Shown here: one piece after another, positions 37,677 through 45,660 of the stretch
Position numbering within the stretch: the stretch's first letter is position 1
Layout: each line of letters opens with the position of its first letter
Origin: Bdellovibrionales bacterium
GTDB taxonomy: Bacteria; Bdellovibrionota; Bdellovibrionia; Bdellovibrionales; UBA1609
Assembly: GCA_019695175.1 (NCBI GenBank)
Contig: JAIBAM010000014.1
Location: 1-58,443, forward strand
Length of the DNA: 58,443 nt
Direction of reading: 5' to 3'
Made by a program: the position numbers and the translations under genes
The notes under the pieces: generated by a model
What the model was told of the DNA's origin: nothing
Database searches by the model: none
Seen by the model: only the letters and a program-made list of their open reading frames with translations

Positions 37677-37799
37677 CCAAGATTTTGCTTGGTCAGAAAA
37701 ATCTTTGGCGACTTATGCATTCAGAGTGGATGGGCAGTCAATTTTTAGGATGTTGTTGGTTTTTTCATGGTTGAAGGTTTTCATGTTTTTTAATTCCAT
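37677..37799 (-). pseudogene. 5' end of the STAS-CheX gene, cut off by an in-frame stop
   Basis: The same frame runs back from the CheX gene to ATG 37799 and ATG 37784, reading MELKNMKTFNHEKTNNILKI then DCPSTLNA, a TAA, and VAKDFSDQAKSWLLTPVMHF. This is a normal STAS beginning with one stop in the place of a sense codon. Either the gene is broken by a nonsense mutation, with possible restart downstream, or one base is misread. Confidence 0.6.
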
Positions 37800-38167
37800 T
37801 TTAATAAAGTTTATTTATATAAATATTTTATCTTTTGTATCGATTATTGGTAGTCTTAAATTTCTAGTCTAAAGGACACTCATTAGGACACCCATTTTTC
37901 TTTTAATATAGATCGGTCAAAAATAACTTTTGTATGATATTTATTCCAAGAGATTGTAGTTGTTTTGGATTTAACTGACTCAGATAAAGAATTTATATTA
38001 ATATTTGCTTTAGATTTGACTCTGAAGAGCGGGTGAGCTCTTTAGTTAGATTTCAGACTAGAGTCGAAGCATTTTTTGAAGCTTACGTGTTTGCCCCCTC
38101 CCTTTTTCAAAGGGGGACGACACTATTTTTGATGGAACTTCCCTCCCTTTTTCAAAGGGGGACGACA
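37800..38167. other. Intergenic region between the CheX gene and czcA
   Basis: About 368 bases. It must hold the promoter of the CheX-CheY-HD-GYP unit (minus strand) and the terminator of czcA. It contains the first copy of the 45-bp tandem repeat and a short GGACAC direct repeat at 37874-37892. Nothing else is evident. Confidence 0.45.
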
Positions 38168-38185
38168 CTATTTTTGATGGAACTT
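38096..38185. repeat. Perfect 45-bp tandem repeat with hairpins, overlapping end of czcA
   Basis: Two identical copies, 38096-38140 and 38141-38185, each beginning CCCTCCCTTTTTCAAAGGGG and ending GATGGAACTT. Each copy can fold as a hairpin (CCCCCTTTGAAAAAGGGAGG on the minus strand). The last codons of czcA lie in the second copy, so the duplication copied the end of the gene and its terminator-like hairpin. Confidence 0.85.
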
Positions 38186-41100
38186 ATTTTTTCGATTTGT
38201 AGGTGGGGTTTTGATTGTGGCTATAAGTCCAGGTAAGAGTGTAAGCGTAAGAATTAATGAACTTAACAATCCACCGAGTATCATAACTGCAAAAGGGCGA
38301 GCTGTTTCTGAACCAATGCCATGGGAGACGGCTGCAGGTACGAGACCAATGATAGCTACGCCACTAGAGATGATAATGCCGCGACCCGATTCTTTAAGAG
38401 TGTGCCAGACATCTCCCGATTGAGACCATTCACTGATGAACATGATTCCGGTTAAAAATGAAACTCCAATAAGGACAACTCCTCCAGCTGCAGCAGAAAT
38501 GCTGAGATTGAGTCCAGCTAAATGGAGTCCTACAAAACTGCCAAGGAGTGAGAAGGGAATTTCAAGTAAAACCAAGGCCACAAGAATCCAGTTTTCAAAC
38601 CAACTCATTAAAATGACGATCATAGCTATTAAACAAATTGGAACTACAATTAAAAGTTGTTGTCCTGCTCGAGCCGCATTTTCAAAGGATCCAGACCATT
38701 GGGTGCGATATTTATCTGGTAGTTGGATTTGGTCTTTTAGCTTTTGTGAGGCTTCTTTGACAAAATCGACCACGGCCCTTCCTCGGACCGAACACTTTAC
38801 GGCCACTCGGCGCTCGCCCAATTCCCTATAAATACGGCTGACTCCTTCAACCAATGAGGGTCTAGAGACTTCGTCGAGAGGAATTTTAGCTCCATCAGAA
38901 GTAAGAAGCGGTAACGAGGATAAAGTGTTTTTATCAATCGGTTCTGGGAGATTAGGTTTAACCAAAATTTCAATTTCTCTTCCTTGATTGTCTCTCATCT
39001 TTGCGGCGAGCTTTCCTAGTAGAGCCGTTTCTAAAACTTCTTCAGCTTCGGTAACTCGAAGTCCATATCTCGCTAAGAGTTCTCGATTGGCTTCGAAGCG
39101 AAGTTCGGGTTGACCTAATAATTGCTCTGCAGCTACGTCAGTGGCTCCGGGTGTTTTTTTTAAAATAGCCACAATCTGATTGGCAATACTTTGTAAGTTC
39201 TCCAGTTGTGGTCCAAATATTTTAATAACCAGTTCACCTTTAACTCCACTAATGGCTTCGTCCACATTGTCCTTGATCGGTTGGGAAAAATTGAAATCCA
39301 CGCCTTGGATGTTTTTTAGTTGAGCTTCAGCAACAGTCATTAACCCCGATATAGTGGAAGCAGTTTTCCAGTATTGGGGGGCCTTCAAAATAACAAGAGT
39401 TTCAATGTTATCAAACCCGTTGACATCGGTACCATCATCGGGACGACCCAATTGGGAAATGACATCAATCACTTCAGGTATATTTTTTAAGCGTTGGCGA
39501 ATGAGCTGTGCCAGTTCTACAGAAGATTCTCGTGAAATGGTTGATGGAGCTGTGGCACGAATGTAAATCGATCCTTCATTAAGGTCGGGTAGAAATTCGC
39601 GACCCATCTTCCAGCACAAAATTACTAGGAGAAAAAAAATACTGATTAGAGAATAAATAAAAGGTTTCTTTAAACGAGCCACTTTGTGGGCTACAAAGCT
39701 GCAATTTAGTAACACAAAGTCGAAAAATCGATCGGTGTATCCATGGGTTTTGTTGAGGCGAACTGGAACTAAAAATGAAACTAAAGGAATGAAAATCAGT
39801 GCCCCTAATTGTCCGCCTAAAAGAGCTGAGACTAATGTGATTCCCAGGGGTTTAAATATGCGCCCTTCGACTCTTTGCAAACTGAGGATGGGAACAAAAG
39901 CAATTAATAATAAAAGGGCACAAAGAAAAGCAGGAGAAAGTACTTTAACAATGGATTCATTGATCAAACCGGGAGCGCGGGAACGTTTGCGAGCTGTCGC
40001 AACAATCACAGCTTCGGCAGCAAAAATAGCTGTTTCCACAATGATTCCAAAGTCAACAGCTCCCAAGGAAATCAGGTTGGGAGTGTAACCCGCCAATCGG
40101 ACTCCGACAAAAGCCATGAGAAGGGCGAAAGGAATAATCAGCGCAACCCCGAAGCTCATGGCCCAATATTGGGTGCCAAAACCCAATATTAATACTAAAC
40201 AAACTAAGAAAATTCCAAATACGATATTATGCACTACTGTTTTACTGCTTCGCGAAATGAGATCGGTTCGATCATAGTGGGGAATAATTTGAACCTCTTT
40301 TGGTAAAATAAAATTATTTAGTTTTTCAATTTTTTCACGAATCTTGGCGCATGTTTCAAGGGTGTTGGACCCATGGCGTAAATAAATAATTCCTTCCACC
40401 ACATCGTCTGAAGCGTTAAGTCCCACTTGTCCTAGGCGGGTTCGGTGTCCCAATTCCACGGAACCAATATCACGAACTCGAATGGGTACGCCGTGTTGAG
40501 TGGCGACAACGGCCTGTTCAAGACTTTCAGGGCTTTCGAAAAGACCGATGGAGCGGACAATATAACTTTCTTCTCCATGGGTGATAATGCTTCCACCTGC
40601 ATTGGCGTGATTTTGACCTAGAGCTTGAGCAATGGCATCCACGGTCAAACCCATGGCTTTGATTCGTGGCACATCTAATTTAACTTCAATGGTTCGAACG
40701 GCTCCTCCAAAGGTGATGACGTCAGCTACACCAGGGATACTTTTGAATTCCCGTTCCAGTTTCCAGTCTTCAATCAGACGCATTTCCTCAATGGGCAAAT
40801 GTCCTTGCAAGGTGTAACGAAAAATTTCACCCACGGGAGTTGAGTCAGGGGAGAGCTCAGGTTTTACATTTTCAGGGAGTTCCGCATCCATCAATCGTTG
40901 GGCTACATCAATTCGAGCTTGTTTTGTGGGAACAAAATCATCAAAGGTTAAAGTCACTACGCTCAACCCGAAAATGGAAATGGATCTTTGGTTGATCAGG
41001 CCGGAGAGCCCATTGGTTGCCACTTCGATGGGAACCGTGAGTTGCCTTTCTATTTCCTCAGCTGCTTTTCCTGGCATTTGAGTGATAATTTGAACTTGAA

Positions 41101-41242
41101 CGTTGGTGAGTTCTGGAAAGGCTTCGATCTCACTTTGATAGGCTATGTAACAACCCCAGAGAATAAAACTGATCAAGCAAAAATAAAATAAAATTTTTCT
41201 ATTTCTCTGAAAAGCAATCCAAGCTCGCACCAAATTTATCAT
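38168..41242 (-). CDS. czcA: CzcA-type heavy-metal RND efflux pump
   Basis: The 1024-residue inner-membrane transporter drives metal ions out of the cell with the proton gradient. It has the RND layout: one membrane helix near residues 17-36, large periplasmic loops, and two groups of membrane helices. The HME-family motif in helix 4 normally reads DFGxxxDGAxxxxEN; here it is DFGIIVETAIFAAEA, so one Asp is Glu and the final Asn is Ala. Other conserved parts are VRSIGLFESPESLEQAVV, VRDIGSVELGHRTRLGQVGL and GGVVLIGVSFLTGI. The start overlaps the czcB stop by four bases. The metal cannot be told from the sequence. Confidence 0.9.
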   Translation of the reverse strand: MINLVRAWIAFQRNRKILFYFCLISFILWGCYIAYQSEIEAFPELTNVQVQIITQMPGKAAEEIERQLTVPIEVATNGLSGLINQRSISIFGLSVVTLTFDDFVPTKQARIDVAQRLMDAELPENVKPELSPDSTPVGEIFRYTLQGHLPIEEMRLIEDWKLEREFKSIPGVADVITFGGAVRTIEVKLDVPRIKAMGLTVDAIAQALGQNHANAGGSIITHGEESYIVRSIGLFESPESLEQAVVATQHGVPIRVRDIGSVELGHRTRLGQVGLNASDDVVEGIIYLRHGSNTLETCAKIREKIEKLNNFILPKEVQIIPHYDRTDLISRSSKTVVHNIVFGIFLVCLVLILGFGTQYWAMSFGVALIIPFALLMAFVGVRLAGYTPNLISLGAVDFGIIVETAIFAAEAVIVATARKRSRAPGLINESIVKVLSPAFLCALLLLIAFVPILSLQRVEGRIFKPLGITLVSALLGGQLGALIFIPLVSFLVPVRLNKTHGYTDRFFDFVLLNCSFVAHKVARLKKPFIYSLISIFFLLVILCWKMGREFLPDLNEGSIYIRATAPSTISRESSVELAQLIRQRLKNIPEVIDVISQLGRPDDGTDVNGFDNIETLVILKAPQYWKTASTISGLMTVAEAQLKNIQGVDFNFSQPIKDNVDEAISGVKGELVIKIFGPQLENLQSIANQIVAILKKTPGATDVAAEQLLGQPELRFEANRELLARYGLRVTEAEEVLETALLGKLAAKMRDNQGREIEILVKPNLPEPIDKNTLSSLPLLTSDGAKIPLDEVSRPSLVEGVSRIYRELGERRVAVKCSVRGRAVVDFVKEASQKLKDQIQLPDKYRTQWSGSFENAARAGQQLLIVVPICLIAMIVILMSWFENWILVALVLLEIPFSLLGSFVGLHLAGLNLSISAAAGGVVLIGVSFLTGIMFISEWSQSGDVWHTLKESGRGIIISSGVAIIGLVPAAVSHGIGSETARPFAVMILGGLLSSLILTLTLLPGLIATIKTPPTNRKNKFHQK

Positions 41243-42186
41243 AGGGTTGAGCCTATTTTTTTAAATAAGAAAATAGCCCCTTTGCTTGCTACTAGATCTC
41301 CGGTTTTTAATTCACCATCTTTGAGGGGTCGGATGGAACTCACATCATCAGTTTCGCTGACAACATGGACCTCGATAGCGAGTGGGTTGGCTTCTGAACC
41401 CTTAATCACAAACTGTCGGTTGTGATTGAATATGAGAGCTTCTGTAGGAACTTTCAGTAAAGATTCTTGAGATCCCACTTCAATTTCACCAAAGATAAGG
41501 GAATCGAGAGTGGTGGGTGTATTGAGTTTAACAGGGGTGAGTCTCACTTTGCTGGTTCGAGAGGTGGAATCAATCATAGGAACAATCAGAGAAATCTTGG
41601 CGTTGTAAGTATGAGTGGGGTCTGATGCCAATCGGAAGTGAACGGCCTGATTCTTTTTAACTTTGGCAAGATCTCTTTCTGGTAGATCCAGCTCAGCCGT
41701 TAATCTCGAGACATCTAAAATTGTTACTAAAGAATCACCAATGTTAAAAGAGGCCCCGGACTCGATATTTCTTTTGGTTAATATTCCAGAGTGGTTGGCG
41801 ATCAACTGACAGGAGTTTGCTTGAACCTTGAGGCCCAATTGATTCTCTCTTCGGCTCACGCCCTCTTCGAGGTCACTAATATGTTTATCTAAAGCTACTT
41901 TTCTTTCCTCATAGAGTGAAAAACATTCCGCACTATTAATTGCAAAAAGTGGAGTGCCGGAACTAACGGCTTCCCCCTCTCGTTTAAGAATGGTTAGAAT
42001 TCGACCTTGCACTCGTGCTGATTCAATATTGAGGGCGCCGTCCTGGGGGATCATTTTGCCGGTGACTTTAAGACTAGTGCTGTAAGAAGCTACTTCTACT
42101 TTCGTCCAATGATAATTAGATTCAGCTCGCAGGACTGGCGTTTCTGAAAAAAACATTATAATCAAGATGTAATCGGTTATTTTCAT
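41239..42186 (-). CDS. czcB: CzcB-type periplasmic adaptor protein
   Basis: The 315-residue membrane fusion protein joins CzcA to the outer-membrane channel. It begins with a signal peptide (YILIIMFFSETPVLRAES), followed by the biotinyl-lipoyl halves (VQGRILTILKREGEAVSSG and NHSGILTKRNIESGASFNIG), a short helical hairpin between them, the beta-barrel part and the membrane-proximal part (VPTEALIFNHNRQFVIKG). The family usually has 350 to 500 residues, so this is a compact form. It lies 24 bases after czcC and overlaps czcA. Confidence 0.87.
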   Translation of the reverse strand: MKITDYILIIMFFSETPVLRAESNYHWTKVEVASYSTSLKVTGKMIPQDGALNIESARVQGRILTILKREGEAVSSGTPLFAINSAECFSLYEERKVALDKHISDLEEGVSRRENQLGLKVQANSCQLIANHSGILTKRNIESGASFNIGDSLVTILDVSRLTAELDLPERDLAKVKKNQAVHFRLASDPTHTYNAKISLIVPMIDSTSRTSKVRLTPVKLNTPTTLDSLIFGEIEVGSQESLLKVPTEALIFNHNRQFVIKGSEANPLAIEVHVVSETDDVSSIRPLKDGELKTGDLVASKGAIFLFKKIGSTL

Positions 42187-42210
42187 AAAAGAATCCTCAA
42201 AAATTGAAGT

Positions 42211-43530
42211 TTATTCAACTTGGCATTGAGTGAGGCAACGCAACCTTGCTTGAATTGTAGCGACCTTGAGTTGAATTTCCTGGGTCTTTAATTCAGTTAA
42301 AGTTTTTCGTGCCATCATCAATTCTGCAAAACCTAATTTTCCAATTTTATAGGCTGAAAAAGTACTGACGGCTAAGGCTTCAGCCAAATTTAAATCTTTG
42401 TCATGAAGCTCCTTCAAACGAAGTTTATTTCTTTGGAATTCAAGCGAAGCTTCCCGTTTATCATGTTGAGCCATGCGTTTTTGAATTTCAGCACTGTGTT
42501 GGTCCATGGTCGCTTGGGCATGAATCCGACGCACATCCACAGCCTCTTGAAATGGAAAGAAAATGGGCAGGGTGACAGAAACACTGAATGAGGAAGTCCA
42601 TAACTCGCCTGTGGGGCTTCCAGCAAGACTCATGTAATGGTTGCGCGAAAAAGACCAATTGATATCAGGGGCAATGGTCCACCAACGCAATTGATCGGTC
42701 ATTTGTGCTTGTTCATATTGAGTTTGAGCGCGACTTTCATCCGCTGTTTTGTTGCCCAGTAGAGCAATGGTTTCTTCGGAAAGGTCCTCTGGAATTCCAT
42801 CCTTAAGTTTGTTTTCAAATGGATCCGCAGGAAAATTTTCTTGGTGAAATCGTTCCCACTGTTTACAAAAGGCCTGGGCACGATCTTCAGTAGATCTTAA
42901 CTCAGCTTGACTTTGGCGCACCTGTAATTCCGTGCTAATTCTCTCAGCTTGGGAGGCATGTCCTGACACGTACATCACCGTTAAAGATTTGTGGAGAGTT
43001 TCTAAATCACTCACAGCGTTTTTCTGCAAATCTACTAAAAGCGTTTGACTGGCGCAGTCCAAGTAATAGGCTGTAATTATTTTAGCGAGATCCATTTTTT
43101 TTGCTAAAATTTCGTTTTTTTCTGCTTGAGCCTTGAAACGATCCCAGCCCATGTAGGCAAAGGTTTTTCCTGGGAATGCAAAGCTTCCTCCTACCCCGTA
43201 GGAAACTTCGTTGTGGGAGTCACTGCTGGAAAATTGTAAATTGGGTTCTTTCATTAAAAAATGACGCCAGCGATCGCCCTCTGCAAGGCGAGCTTGGTTT
43301 TCTTGAGCTCGAATGATGTTTGAGTGGAGTAGCTCGGATTGAATCACTTGATCCAAAGTCGAGGCCTGACCATTAGGGCATAAAGTAAAAAATAATAGAA
43401 AATTTATACAAAAAATGGTGGGACCATTTAAGCTATTTTGAAATCGATTGAGATTGAATTTTATCTTATGCTTTATCCAGGATAAGATTAAACTTAAATT
43501 ATTTTTGTTTAGTTTATTTTTTTGTCTCAT
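42211..43530 (-). CDS. czcC: CzcC-type outer-membrane efflux protein (TolC family)
   Basis: The 439-residue protein is the outer-membrane channel of the efflux system. A longer than usual N-terminus precedes the signal peptide (hydrophobic core IFCINFLLFFTLCPNGQAS at about 40-57), so the true start may lie downstream of 43530. The body has the two helical repeats of the family, with LAEGDRWRHFLMKEPNLQFS, NEILAKKMDLAKIITAYYLD, and in the second half VDVRRIHAQATMDQHSAEIQ and AYKIGKLGFAELMMARKTL. It is the first gene of the efflux operon. Confidence 0.83.
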   Translation of the reverse strand: MRQKNKLNKNNLSLILSWIKHKIKFNLNRFQNSLNGPTIFCINFLLFFTLCPNGQASTLDQVIQSELLHSNIIRAQENQARLAEGDRWRHFLMKEPNLQFSSSDSHNEVSYGVGGSFAFPGKTFAYMGWDRFKAQAEKNEILAKKMDLAKIITAYYLDCASQTLLVDLQKNAVSDLETLHKSLTVMYVSGHASQAERISTELQVRQSQAELRSTEDRAQAFCKQWERFHQENFPADPFENKLKDGIPEDLSEETIALLGNKTADESRAQTQYEQAQMTDQLRWWTIAPDINWSFSRNHYMSLAGSPTGELWTSSFSVSVTLPIFFPFQEAVDVRRIHAQATMDQHSAEIQKRMAQHDKREASLEFQRNKLRLKELHDKDLNLAEALAVSTFSAYKIGKLGFAELMMARKTLTELKTQEIQLKVATIQARLRCLTQCQVE

Positions 43531-43621
43531 GCGTGGGATGAGTTTTTTTGTTTTCCAGTTTGAATTTTATCATTTAATTTTTTAGAACAGAGTTTGTTGA
43601 ATCTTCATCTCCGAAAAAAAA

Positions 43622-44251
43622 CTAAGAAGAGGTACTTTTAGTTTTTTTATAATAATTAACGGCAAATCCAAGAATCAAAAAGTCATCTAATAAACCAAAT
43701 AAAGGAAGCGTGTCGGGAATAAGGTCAAAAATGACGATAAGATAAAATAAGGCCCCATAAGCAGGATACTTATCTAAAACACTTATTTTTTTTGATTTTA
43801 TTAGTTGTGTTAAAGTCGTGATCCTTTCACTCCAATCCTTACCTTTTGACTTGTAAGTATTGATTCTACTGCCCTCGGCATCCACCTTTTCTCTTTTTTG
43901 AACCTTTGAGCCAATTTGGGAAAGTCCCATTAAAACTTCTTCTTCCTGATTGATAAGGTCAGTTCCCATGTTGTCGGGAAAACCTAAAGATTTAATGGCA
44001 GCTCTTTGAGTGAGCTCACTGGGTTTAGAAAATAATTTTTGTAATAGAAAATTATCCTCCTTAATCTGATTATCCAAAACCATTTTAAGAAGGGCTTGTT
44101 GTAGGGCGCCTTCATAGAAGGAAGGAATAGGGTTATTTGGCTTTTCCATCCAGCGTCTTATAGTCATACCTGCAATTCCTACTTTGGCTGCAAATTGCTC
44201 TGGAGAGAGATTGGTTTCTTCTAAAAATTTTATCAAATGTGAGGTATTCAT
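43622..44251 (-). CDS. HTH domain fused to DUF1232 membrane protein
   Basis: The N-terminal 60 residues (LIKFLEETNLSPEQFAAKVG, GMTIRRWMEKPN) look like a helix-turn-helix of the XRE or MerR-like kind. The C-terminal part (YPAYGALFYLIVIFDLIPDT, LPLFGLLDDFLILGFAV) is the DUF1232 motif, a short membrane-associated domain. A DNA-binding domain on a membrane protein could act as a membrane-tethered regulator. I chose ATG 44251; TTG at 44257 is also open. The start lies inside an inverted repeat (44250-44265), which might be its own operator. It is upstream of and on the same strand as czcC, 91 bases away. Confidence 0.78.
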   Translation of the reverse strand: MNTSHLIKFLEETNLSPEQFAAKVGIAGMTIRRWMEKPNNPIPSFYEGALQQALLKMVLDNQIKEDNFLLQKLFSKPSELTQRAAIKSLGFPDNMGTDLINQEEEVLMGLSQIGSKVQKREKVDAEGSRINTYKSKGKDWSERITTLTQLIKSKKISVLDKYPAYGALFYLIVIFDLIPDTLPLFGLLDDFLILGFAVNYYKKTKSTSS

Positions 44252-44265
44252 TAACAAATGTTAAT
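44250..44265. promoter_or_regulatory. Inverted repeat over the start of the HTH-DUF1232 gene
   Basis: ATTAAC at 44250-44255 and GTTAAT at 44260-44265 are mirror words with four bases between them, right over the start codon. This is a fitting place for autoregulation, but the site is short and AT-rich. Confidence 0.3.
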
Positions 44266-44898
44266 TTAAAAAAAACCTCTAATCAAGAGATTTTGAAAAA
44301 AACCTAAAGTTAAAATAGTTAGAACAACAATTCTGATACAAACTGCAGATGGGTAATTTCTCTCCCTCCAGGTGGTGGGTAATTTCTCTCCTGTTATTAT
44401 ATTATAAATTTTGACTTATATCTTTTTGTGGTGTTGACGTACTTAGTTCTTACCATCCTCAAAAATTAGATTGCTTGGGTTAGGACCATCGGAGGTTAGA
44501 GGGAGACCATGTTTCAAATTTCAACTAAAAATAAACTGGCTTTGGTTAGTGGGCTAAAGATGTTAAGTTGTTTGCACTCAAAATTTGGAGCATTTTAAAA
44601 ATTTTTTGATTTTAATAATTTAAAAATAAATAAATTTTGTTATCTATTAAGAAATTGTATCAATTTAATACAGTAAAATTTTAAGCTTTAAGTTCTTTTC
44701 ATACTACCTTTTAACAACTTCATACCAGAACCTCAAATCTGTACAAATATTTTCTTAATGTCTAAGGACTAACACTGTTAAGAAAGTAACTGCAATTGAA
44801 AATACTGTAGAAGGTGAGTCGGGTTGATGTTTTGATCTGGTGGGTTTTGATTTTGCATAGATCTTTACTTAAACAAAGCTTTTTTCAGGGGGAAGATA
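44266..44898. other. Long intergenic region with a repeat, possible element scar
   Basis: About 630 AT-rich bases. It holds the repeat described at 44351-44391 and, further on, a 29-codon frame from ATG 44509 to a TAA near 44596 that I do not support as a gene. The final part carries the promoter of the lipoprotein gene at 44899. Confidence 0.45.
44351..44391. repeat. Two GGGTAATTTCTCTCC words, 26 bp apart
   Basis: GGGTAATTTCTCTCC occurs at 44351-44365 and again at 44377-44391, each preceded by AT or GT. The spaced GTGGGTAATTT words again look like the repeats at IS21-type ends. No transposase gene is near. Confidence 0.4.
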
Positions 44899-45525
44899 GT
44901 GTACAAAAAAATTTTTTTTAGACAGATTTTTTTTAAGGCATCAATTTTAATATCAACTGTTTTGATGGGGTGTACAGGGCTTAAATATTCTAGTGAGTCT
45001 TTGGCCTCTCAGGCCGGAAGTCAAGGGGTTGATCAAGGTAATCCTATAGATGAGAATCCACCCGTGGAAGAGAAGTCAGCCTCCTGCCAAGATTATGCAG
45101 CTCCTGAAGGCTTAATCGAAAACCAAAGATATTTTCTTTTTTTTCAAGGGAGTCAGGAATCTTCTTCTGGGGCCATGCTTTATTGTAAGGTGGGTGAGAG
45201 TAATTCAAAACCGAGTTGTTTAGGGAAAAAATGCACTGAATTGGGCTTGGTTGATATAGGGGCTTCTACTTCTGGAACAGCGGATGTCGCGGACTCTATT
45301 TCAGATTCAGATCGATGCGAAGTCCTCAAATGTGCGAATGAATTCGTTTACCAATCCTATTCTAAAGTTTGTCCGGGAAGATTTCCGGAGAACGGAGTTG
45401 AGGGGGAATTTTATATAGCCACACTATCCAGCAACGGTACGGGCGTGTTGCAATCGGGAGGTCCTAACTCGGCAAACTTGCAAGGTGATAATGTTTATGC
45501 CCCTTGCCGAATAATAAATGAATAA
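44899..45525 (+). CDS. Cysteine-rich lipoprotein, unknown function
   Basis: The 208-residue protein starts at GTG 44899 with GGGGGAAG upstream. Its signal peptide (residues 1-25) ends in the lipobox VLMGC. The mature part has cysteines near residues 63, 95, 105, 110, 137, 143, 157 and 203, and an Asp/Glu/Pro linker after the Cys. Disulphides are likely, so it acts in the periplasm or outside. I know no domain match. The secreted barrel-like protein follows closely on the same strand. Confidence 0.68.
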   Translation: MYKKIFFRQIFFKASILISTVLMGCTGLKYSSESLASQAGSQGVDQGNPIDENPPVEEKSASCQDYAAPEGLIENQRYFLFFQGSQESSSGAMLYCKVGESNSKPSCLGKKCTELGLVDIGASTSGTADVADSISDSDRCEVLKCANEFVYQSYSKVCPGRFPENGVEGEFYIATLSSNGTGVLQSGGPNSANLQGDNVYAPCRIINE

Positions 45526-45660
45526 TAAATGAAACGAATAGTTCAAGCTGATTTTATGGGGCTTTGTAAGGCCATGTGCTCAATCACGCAGTTTCGGACC
45601 GTCCTGGCACAGAAAATGTTCAATTTTAAATTTATTTTCGAAATAGTGTGGGGGGAGTTC

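Noticed and set aside
38033-38236. 67-codon frame that spans the 45-bp repeat
   Set aside because: Its repeated peptide comes only from the DNA duplication, and it runs through the end of czcA on the other strand.
44509-44598. 29-codon frame starting with ATG after a purine-rich stretch
   Set aside because: Too short, no similarity, in AT-rich DNA near a repeat. A trace of an istA-like start was considered but not supported.
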